Shown one piece after another: positions 1-5,192 of a stretch of 5,577 nt of DNA. Numbering within the stretch: position 1 is the first letter of the stretch; every line of letters begins with the position of its first letter. The DNA lies in assembly GCA_036479115.1 (NCBI GenBank), contig JAZGFD010000272.1, positions 1 through 5,577 of the forward strand. Direction: 5' to 3'. Source of the stretch: UBA7328 sp036479115 (GTDB lineage Bacteria; Bacteroidota; Bacteroidia; Chitinophagales; Saprospiraceae). The translations under genes and the position numbers were made by a program. The notes beneath the pieces are model-generated. The model saw nothing but the letters and a program-made list of their open reading frames with translations. It made no database searches and had not been told where the DNA came from.

Positions 1-1190
1 TCTATACCTATATTACTAAAATCCGTAAAAACGCCACAGGAAATTTTAAGACTCTCGCTGAACAGATGACTATAGACCCTGCCATGTTGAGATATCTCAA
101 TGGCAACCAGAATTCTAAAAAAGCACCTAATGAGAATTATGCTAGAGAGCTATTAGAATTATTCACTATTGGCAAAGGAAGGTTTGCCGGTGAAGGTGAC
201 TATACAACATTTACAGAAGAAGATGTAGTGAGCGCTGCTCAAGTGCTAACTGGTTGGCGAGACATTGGTTATTTTGGAAGGGATGATAGAGGCATTGGTG
301 CTGTATATATCAATAATAGGCACGATAAAAGCACGAAGAACATGTCTCACCGTTTTGGGAATGCGCAAATCGAAGATCAAGGTGAAGACGAATACAAAGC
401 TCTAATCAATATCATATTTCAACAAGATGAAGTAGCAAAATTTATTTGTAGGAAATTATATAGATGGTTTGTCTATTACGACATTACAGAAGAAGTAGAA
501 GCAAATATTATTGACCCTTTAGCTTCAATGCTGAGAGATAATAAATATGAAATCTTGCCAGTATTAAAAACGCTGTTGTCAAGTGAACACTTCTTTAATA
601 TTTGTAGTATAGGCCCAATGATTAAAAACCCCATCACTTTTTTAGTCAATCTTCTTAGGCAAAATAACGTGAGTCTGCCTCAAAATGACATCCTGAAAAA
701 GTATAATGTTTTATTCAGAATGAACAGATCGTTTGAAAATTCTGAGATGGCGTACTTTAACCCACCTAACGTAGCTGGATGGAAAGCATTCTATCAAGAG
801 CCACTTTATAATCGTATTTGGATTAGTTCGGTAACATTGAGAGCCAGGCAAGCAATTTCCGACGCTATCTCATTAGGGCAGATTAGAATTGGCGGATTCA
901 GTGTCACGGTAGATTTGATAGATTATATATCCTCCTTTGGTGATCCTTTTGATCCCAATACACTAATAAAAGAATTTGTAGCCAATCTCTTTCCTCAGCC
1001 TATCACAGAAAAACAGCTGATTTTTCTGAAAGAGATACTTATTCCAGGGCTTCCAGACTTTGAATGGACGGTCGAGTATGATCTTTACCTGAATAATCCA
1101 GACAATGAAGAAACCAGACAGTCCATTGATCAAAAGCTCAGAAATTTCTTTTCTGCATTATTAAAAATGCCTGAGTATTATCTCAGTTAA
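1..1190 (+). CDS. DUF1800 family protein, C-terminal part (5' end outside window)
   Basis: The reading frame is already open at the left edge (first full codon at 3) and runs to a TAA at 1188-1190, so about 395 residues of the C-terminus are present and the real start is missing. The internal ATG at 66 is not the start: the residues before it (ending KTLAEQ) continue the family pattern. DUF1800 hallmarks are DPAMLRYLNGNQN followed by NENYARELLELF (129-164), KFICRKLYRWF (438-470) and PPNVAGW (762-782). The end, LLKMPEYYLS, is the usual family C-terminus (commonly LLxSPEF). The biochemical function of DUF1800 is not established. It is typically encoded directly upstream of a DUF1501 gene, as here, which supports the call and suggests a joint role, probably in the envelope; that location is inferred from the partner. 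The signal peptide, if any, would be in the missing part. No frameshift or missing motif is seen in the visible portion. Confidence 0.9.
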   Translation, partial: YTYITKIRKNATGNFKTLAEQMTIDPAMLRYLNGNQNSKKAPNENYARELLELFTIGKGRFAGEGDYTTFTEEDVVSAAQVLTGWRDIGYFGRDDRGIGAVYINNRHDKSTKNMSHRFGNAQIEDQGEDEYKALINIIFQQDEVAKFICRKLYRWFVYYDITEEVEANIIDPLASMLRDNKYEILPVLKTLLSSEHFFNICSIGPMIKNPITFLVNLLRQNNVSLPQNDILKKYNVLFRMNRSFENSEMAYFNPPNVAGWKAFYQEPLYNRIWISSVTLRARQAISDAISLGQIRIGGFSVTVDLIDYISSFGDPFDPNTLIKEFVANLFPQPITEKQLIFLKEILIPGLPDFEWTVEYDLYLNNPDNEETRQSIDQKLRNFFSALLKMPEYYLS

Positions 1191-1452
1191 ATCTCTTAAT
1201 ATTCACAAATGATTAAATATTTCAGAAAGAATGAGTAAGTACTCAATAGTGTAATTATCATAGAAAGGATAAAGGCCTTTAAGCCGTTGTGATTTGGCAG
1301 CTTTTTTGCTAAAACTGATGACAAATCTTTCTGGTCACACAAGATAATAAGTACTTACAATAATGAGCGATAAATGCCTTAATATCAATAGCATACGGAA
1401 AAAAAAATGCAAAATCAATACCGATAAGGTATAACCAATAAATTAAAAGATT
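1191..1452. other. Spacer between DUF1800 and DUF1501 genes, with short palindromes
   Basis: There is no plausible gene in these 262 bp. Three small symmetric sequences are visible: GAGTA-ag-TACTC at 1233-1244, TAAAGGCCTTTA at about 1270-1281, and the perfect palindrome TAAGTACTTA at 1348-1357. TAAGTACT occurs in both the first and the last. No TAnnTTTG promoter motif is visible on the plus strand. The leader directly before the DUF1501 start is A-rich without a Shine-Dalgarno sequence. A weak GCC/GGC pairing before a T6 run at about 1283-1308 is too short to call a terminator. Whether the two genes are co-transcribed cannot be decided from the sequence. Confidence 0.5.
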
Positions 1453-3006
1453 ATGAAACGTAGATCATTTCTTAAAAACAGTTCTTTCCTGACCCTTCCA
1501 ATGCTACTCAATGGGATACCCATTTCTGCTGTAGGTAAGAATATGTTTTTCGATTCATTTGCTGGTGATAACGACAATGTACTCGTCCTTATCCAACTCA
1601 ATGGAGGAAATGACGGGCTCAATACAATAATCCCATTAGATAAATACAACATCCTGGGTAATGTAAGAAGCAACATCCTCATACCAGAGAATAAAGTGAT
1701 AAAAATAACTGATAAAGTGGGTTTTAATCCAGCTATGACAGGTCTTAAAGATCTTTATGATAATGGCAATCTCACTGTAATACAAGATACGGGTTACCCA
1801 AATCAAAACAGGTCACATTTTAGATCAATAGATATTTGGAAAACGGGTTCTCCTGCCGAGCAATTTTGGACAACAGGATGGATGGGGAGGTATTATAACA
1901 ACAGGTTTCCAGAGTTTCCAGTAGGTTACCCAAATGACGATAACCCACATCCATTTGCCATCACTTTGGGTAATGCCGTTTCAGAAACTTGTCAAGGAAC
2001 ATTGGCTAATTTTAGCTTGGCTTTAACCGACCCTTTCTCACTAAGTCCATTGTCTGATAGTGCCAATAGTGCTGCTCCTGATACACCTTATGGTCAGGAA
2101 TTAGATTTTTTACGCACTGCTATTTCACAGTCCAATGCTTATAGCGTTGTAGTAAGTGAGGCAGCTGAAAAAGGAAAAAATAGCTCTTCATTATACGGCA
2201 ATAGCAACCTTGAAGAACAATTAAAAACGATTGCTTTACTCATAGCTGGAGGCCTACAAACAAAGGTATATGTAGCCAATCTAGGAGGATTTGACACACA
2301 TGCCAATCAAGTAGAAGAAGGTGACACCACAACAGGCAATCATACAGAGCTTCTAGGCAATTTATCATCGGCTATGAATGCTTTTCAAGACGATCTGAAT
2401 AAATTGGGCCTAAATGAAAAAGTGATCACAATGACCTTCTCAGAATTTGGTCGACGTATTAGATCAAACGACAGTCTGGGTACTGACCATGGTACTGCTG
2501 CACCATTATTGATATCAGGGAGTTGTATCAACCCTGGCTTTATTGGGAGCACTCCTGACTTGCCCAAGGACCCTGGTGTGGGAGATGGTGTGCCCATGCA
2601 ATATGATTTTAGGGATATCTATGGTTCTATCTTAATGGATTGGTTTGGAGTTGAGAAGAATGAGGTGAAGTCCTTACTATTTGAAGATTTTCAGCATATT
2701 CCTCTTATTAATTCATGTCAAACTACCACGCCCACTATTGATACAACATTAGATGATACTGAAATTTATAATTTCCCTAACCCATGTCGTGATTGGACTA
2801 CCATTAATTTTGAATCACAAGGCGAGCACTATCGTGTGAGCTTATTTGATGGCTTAGGAAGGGAAGTAAAAATATTATCAAATAAAAAACTTGCACCTGG
2901 CCCAGCAAAACTAAAAGTGGAAACAAGAGATTTTGCTCCAGGTAATTATTTCTATCGTATTAGCAGCATCAAAGGCATAAGGACTAAGGCTTTGGTTAAA
3001 ATTTAA
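1453..3006 (+). CDS. DUF1501 family protein with type IX secretion C-terminal sorting domain
   Basis: This is a complete 517-residue protein. The start at 1453 is chosen because the N-terminus (MKRRSFLK, then a moderately hydrophobic stretch to about residue 27) is a twin-arginine-like signal that this family often carries. The DUF1501 domain covers about residues 43-400, with LNGGNDGLNTIIP (49-61), YPNQNRSHFRSIDIW (115-129), GGFDTHANQ (278-286), TFSEFGRR (328-335) and GTDHGTAAP (343-351). From memory the family belongs to the alkaline-phosphatase-like superfamily. D54/T58, D281/H283 and D345/H346 could be its metal and nucleophile positions, but that is inference. Residues about 436-517 form a type A Por sorting domain: NFPNPCRDWTTINF, then VSLFDGLGREVK, then GNYFYRISSIKGIRTKALVKI. 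This predicts export across the outer membrane by the type IX system and surface attachment or release. The gene lies 262 bp downstream of the DUF1800 gene on the same strand. The substrate is unknown. Confidence 0.93.
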   Translation: MKRRSFLKNSSFLTLPMLLNGIPISAVGKNMFFDSFAGDNDNVLVLIQLNGGNDGLNTIIPLDKYNILGNVRSNILIPENKVIKITDKVGFNPAMTGLKDLYDNGNLTVIQDTGYPNQNRSHFRSIDIWKTGSPAEQFWTTGWMGRYYNNRFPEFPVGYPNDDNPHPFAITLGNAVSETCQGTLANFSLALTDPFSLSPLSDSANSAAPDTPYGQELDFLRTAISQSNAYSVVVSEAAEKGKNSSSLYGNSNLEEQLKTIALLIAGGLQTKVYVANLGGFDTHANQVEEGDTTTGNHTELLGNLSSAMNAFQDDLNKLGLNEKVITMTFSEFGRRIRSNDSLGTDHGTAAPLLISGSCINPGFIGSTPDLPKDPGVGDGVPMQYDFRDIYGSILMDWFGVEKNEVKSLLFEDFQHIPLINSCQTTTPTIDTTLDDTEIYNFPNPCRDWTTINFESQGEHYRVSLFDGLGREVKILSNKKLAPGPAKLKVETRDFAPGNYFYRISSIKGIRTKALVKI

Positions 3007-3060
3007 ATGCAAGGTGATTAGAATTATTGTAAAATTTAAATTGAAATCAGGGTATAATAA

Positions 3061-3222
3061 TGAGGCCCACTCCGAAAACATAAAAAATCTAAAATGTTTC
3101 TTTTAGTGATCTTATCCTCATATTCAATCTGTTGATACTCTGGCATCTAAAATCCTTAAAAGGAGAATATCATCTAAAATATTTCATTTTGTAAAAAATG
3201 ATCTGTTTTCAGAGTGGACTCA
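3061..3222 (-). mobile_element. MITE-like element A (short non-autonomous insertion sequence derivative)
   Basis: This 162-bp segment is bounded by terminal inverted repeats: TGAGGCCCACTCCGAAAACA at 3061-3080 and, read on the minus strand, TGAGTCCACTCTGAAAACA from 3222 to 3204 (17 of 20 aligned columns match). ATAA lies directly outside both ends (3057-3060 and 3223-3226), a possible 4-bp target duplication. On the minus strand an ATG at 3146-3144, 76 bp inside the outer end, begins MPEYQQIE and stays open for 36 codons, running out through the far repeat. The same end, the same 76-bp leader and the same MPEYQ start recur in the element at 4728-4910, which makes common descent likely. It is far too short to encode a transposase. 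I infer an internally deleted derivative moved by an enzyme encoded elsewhere; the parent family is not identified. Confidence 0.65.
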
Positions 3223-3316
3223 ATAAGAAGTCAACATGCTAATAACGATTACAATTTTTCATTAGCACAATAGGCTTATATCGTTAAAACAATCACTTTT
3301 ACATTGGCATTGTGTT

Positions 3317-3331
3317 TGGTTTAGAAAACCA
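3317..3331 (-). terminator. Possible weak hairpin at the helicase 3' end
   Basis: A perfect 6-bp stem, TGGTTT/AAACCA, with a 3-nt loop begins one base after the helicase stop codon on the minus strand. There is no T-run after it, so an intrinsic terminator is only a possibility. The 7-bp inverted repeat at 3237-3267 is an alternative, equally lacking a T-run. Confidence 0.2.
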
Positions 3332-3332
3332 C

Positions 3333-4658
3333 CTATCTTTTCTTCCTATACTGTTTTCCATATTTTTTTTGCATCTTGGTTTCGTGCCTTACCTTGTTAT
3401 TGATCTTCTTGTTTTTATCTGATTTGTCATGAAAAGCTTCACCCGATGGTTTGTGTTGTTTCATTTTGTGGTTATTAAAAGGAATAATGATTACTGGTTC
3501 TTCAAGAGGAATCAACTCGTCAGAAGTTACCAAATCATCAGGAGCATCTTTCCATTTTATTTCCATATCCATTAAAGCTTCAATATTTTCTTTCTGTGGC
3601 AAATCTTTTTCAGAGATAAAAGAAATTGCAACTCCTCTTTTTTCTGCTCTTCCTGTCCTGCCAATACGGTGAATATATTTTTCCGCAACATCTGCAATAT
3701 CAAAATTAATTACATGTGTTACCTCCGATACATCTAAGCCTCTTGCAATGAGATCAGTTGCAATGAGAAATCGATAGCTTCCAAGGTCAAAGGCTTGTAC
3801 AGCCCCAAATCTATTGTTTTGAGACTTATATGAATGTATCACTCCTACCCTCTCTTCAAATGTCAAAAGCATCCTTTCATAGAGAGCATCCGCCATTTTT
3901 CTGCTGCTCACAAATACCAATACCTTTGCCATCTCGATATCATTATAAAGCAAAAGTTCCAAGAGATTGGCCTTGGTGTTAAAATTTTCGGCACGATATG
4001 CTGATTGCTCAATGTTCTCTAAAGGTGCTCCTGAAGGTGCAGCTTCTATTTTTTTGTAATAGTCAGTATAAATATTGATTACCTGCTCTACTTCCTCTGG
4101 CATAGTAGCTGAAAACATTAAATTTTGCCTCTTCTTTGGTAAAAATTCTATTATACTATTGAGTTGTGTTCTGAATCCTTGGTGTAACATTTCATCCACT
4201 TCGTCAATGATTAGTCGTCTAATTTTTTTTGTTTTCAAAGCCCCTTTTAACATCAAATCTAACAACCTGCCTGGTGTGCCTACTACAACATCTGTTCCAG
4301 CTAATACTGCATCTATTTGTGGCCGTATATTGGTGCCGCCAAAGACTCCCACAACCTCCAAATTCATATATATGGCCAATTTTTTAACTTCTGCGACTAC
4401 CTGAGCTACTAGCTCTCGAGTAGGTACCATAATCAATATTTGCGGTAATGGGGATTTGGTAAATTCCCACAATCGAAGACTGGGTAAAAGATAGGCAAAA
4501 GTCTTGCCTGTACCAGTCTGAGCTACACCTACAATATCATCACCCGACATAATAGGCGAAAAAGTCTTACGCTGAATAGCAGTAGGTGTCGTAATTCCAA
4601 TGTCGTTGATGGCATTGAGCAAACTAGAATTTAGGTTTAAATCTCGGAAAGTCACCAT
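3333..4658 (-). CDS. DEAD-box ATP-dependent RNA helicase (motif II DEVD)
   Basis: This is a complete 441-residue superfamily 2 helicase, which unwinds or remodels RNA duplexes in the cytoplasm using ATP. All core motifs are in order: Q-motif region with F4 and Q29, motif I AQTGTGKT (46-53), Ia PTRELVAQ (79-86), GG (107-108), Ib TPGR (128-131), II DEVD (152-155), III SAT (183-185), IV VLVFVSS (246-252), V ATDLIARGLDV (300-310) and VI HRIGRTGR (330-337). The third residue of motif II is V rather than A; the catalytic D and E are intact. The tail from about residue 395 is strongly basic (HKMKQHKPSGEAFHDKSDKNKK and onward to KKYGKQYRKKR), a typical nonspecific RNA-binding extension. The start is set by the Q-motif N-terminus MVTFRDLNLNSSLLNAI, which needs no further upstream residues. 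It resembles the RhlE-like helicases of Bacteroidota, but the subfamily, and hence a role such as cold adaptation or ribosome assembly, cannot be fixed here. It stands alone, flanked by two MITE-like elements. Confidence 0.96.
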   Translation of the reverse strand: MVTFRDLNLNSSLLNAINDIGITTPTAIQRKTFSPIMSGDDIVGVAQTGTGKTFAYLLPSLRLWEFTKSPLPQILIMVPTRELVAQVVAEVKKLAIYMNLEVVGVFGGTNIRPQIDAVLAGTDVVVGTPGRLLDLMLKGALKTKKIRRLIIDEVDEMLHQGFRTQLNSIIEFLPKKRQNLMFSATMPEEVEQVINIYTDYYKKIEAAPSGAPLENIEQSAYRAENFNTKANLLELLLYNDIEMAKVLVFVSSRKMADALYERMLLTFEERVGVIHSYKSQNNRFGAVQAFDLGSYRFLIATDLIARGLDVSEVTHVINFDIADVAEKYIHRIGRTGRAEKRGVAISFISEKDLPQKENIEALMDMEIKWKDAPDDLVTSDELIPLEEPVIIIPFNNHKMKQHKPSGEAFHDKSDKNKKINNKVRHETKMQKKYGKQYRKKR

Positions 4659-4659
4659 A

Positions 4660-4667
4660 CAAAAGTA
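4660..4667 (-). promoter_or_regulatory. Candidate Bacteroidota -7 promoter element before the helicase
   Basis: On the minus strand TACTTTTG matches the Bacteroidota -7 consensus TAnnTTTG exactly and ends one base before the helicase ATG. No good TTTG -33 box is seen about 19-21 bp upstream, where the sequence is only AT-rich. If used, transcription would begin at or just inside the start codon, giving a leaderless message. A chance match in AT-rich DNA is possible. Confidence 0.3.
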
Positions 4668-4727
4668 CAGGGTTTTAATGTCATTCTTTTAAAATAATAT
4701 CACATAATGTAAGTGAATAATAAATAT

Positions 4728-4910
4728 TGAGCCTACTCTTGAAACAAAATTTTTTATAAAAAGAACCGTTTTGGATGAAATTTTCGTTTTTGGAGATTCG
4801 GTGATGCCTGAGTATCAGCGAGTTGAGAAAAATGTAAAGTGCGCCAAAAGCTTTGTCCAGAGCTTGTTGGATTGATTTTTTTATTTTTAGGAGTTCTTGA
4901 AGTGGACTCA
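4728..4910 (+). mobile_element. MITE-like element B (diverged, inverted copy of element A)
   Basis: This 183-bp segment starts with TGAGCCTACTCTTGAAACA (4728-4746) and ends, read on the opposite strand from 4910, with TGAGTCCACTTCAAGAACT; 8 of the outermost 10 bases of the two ends agree. Its left end matches the corresponding end of element A at 15 of 19 positions. On the plus strand an ATG at 4804, again exactly 76 bp inside the outer end, begins MPEYQRVE and stops after 23 codons at a TGA. The first 24 bases of this frame match those of element A at 18 positions. The part after that differs in length and sequence from A. Flanks do not show a clear target duplication (ATAT on the left, TTAT on the right), which fits an older insertion. 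It lies 69 bp upstream of the helicase start, pointing away from it. The parent element family is not identified. Confidence 0.6.
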
Positions 4911-5192
4911 TTATTCCTATTCTTATAAGCAAAAAGGAAGATGGGCCACTAAATTGATGATGAATTATAATACCTTGATCATAATTAGTTTTGATCATGT
5001 CAAATAACCTTTTGTTAAATTATTAACAAGTCATTGTATCTCCAATGCATGTATACACGGATTTCAATTGACAATGTAATCATATCGTCATGCATTGGCG
5101 AACCTACATTGTGTTGCCACATTAACGATTTGTGTTTCCACCCATCGGTTTGCTAAGGCATTGATAAAACCATTCATTAGCGAGCCTTGCTA
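4911..5192. other. Spacer right of element B, with a repeat cluster
   Basis: I see no supportable gene in these 282 bp. A short minus-strand frame of 29 codons (starting MNGFINALANRW, about 5178 down to 5090) has no family features I recognise. The region from about 5096 to 5190 looks somewhat less AT-rich than the other spacers. The left part is AT-rich and featureless; the repeat cluster at 5042-5141 is listed separately. No terminator with a T-run is visible for the dehydrogenase gene that ends at 5193. Confidence 0.5.
5042..5098. repeat. Perfect 10-bp inverted repeat CCAATGCATG / CATGCATTGG
   Basis: The arms are at 5042-5051 and 5089-5098, separated by 37 bp. An interleaved second pair, ACAATGT (5071-5077) and ACATTGT (5106-5112), shares the CAATG core. 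Just to the right is an imperfect direct repeat, TTGTGTTGCCAC (5109-5120) and TTGTGTTTCCAC (5130-5141), 21 bp apart. The arms are too far apart and the sequence lacks a T-run for an ordinary terminator. It could be a protein-binding site, a structured 3' untranslated region of the dehydrogenase transcript, or a decayed mobile end. Confidence 0.5.

Larger units (their letters stand above)
3007..3332. other. Convergent spacer between DUF1501 and helicase genes
   Basis: This 326-bp gap separates two converging genes and holds no credible gene. It starts with an exact 12-bp direct repeat, TAAAATTTAAAT, at 2997-3008 (across the DUF1501 stop codon) and 3030-3041. The MITE-like element A occupies 3061-3222. 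To its right is a 7-bp inverted repeat, TGCTAAT (3237-3243) with ATTAGCA (3261-3267), around a 17-nt loop. A small hairpin (3317-3331) sits at the helicase stop. None of these has a convincing following T-run. Confidence 0.6.

Noticed and set aside
1283..1308. GCC...GGC followed by a T6 run as a terminator for the DUF1800 gene
   Set aside because: The stem would be only about 3 bp with a 10-nt loop, and it does not abut the T-run, so it would not be stable.
1361..1375. AATAATGAGC in the first spacer as a third MITE end
   Set aside because: Only TGAG and the AT-rich flank match; the diagnostic CCACTCTGAAAAC part is absent.
1443..1682. Minus-strand open frame over the DUF1501 start
   Set aside because: It lies antisense to the well-supported signal peptide and first DUF1501 motif and has no family features.
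2385..2597. Minus-strand open frame inside the DUF1501 gene
   Set aside because: It is a shadow of the conserved TFSEFGRR to GTDHG coding region.
3451..3672. Plus-strand open frame inside the helicase gene
   Set aside because: It is antisense to helicase motif VI and the basic tail, with low-complexity S/I/F-rich content.
4075..4404. Plus-strand 109-codon open frame inside the helicase gene
   Set aside because: It is antisense to motifs Ib, II and III of the helicase and is not similar to anything I recognise.
4681..4998. Minus-strand 105-codon open frame upstream of the helicase
   Set aside because: It runs antisense through the whole of MITE-like element B, has AT-driven composition (rich in I, L, K, N, F), and shows no recognisable domain. 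Its presence is better explained by chance in a non-coding spacer.
5090..5178. Short minus-strand frame MNGFINALANRW... after the dehydrogenase stop
   Set aside because: It has only 29 codons, overlaps the repeat cluster, and has no recognisable motif or ribosome binding site. It is not enough to call a gene or a pseudogene.
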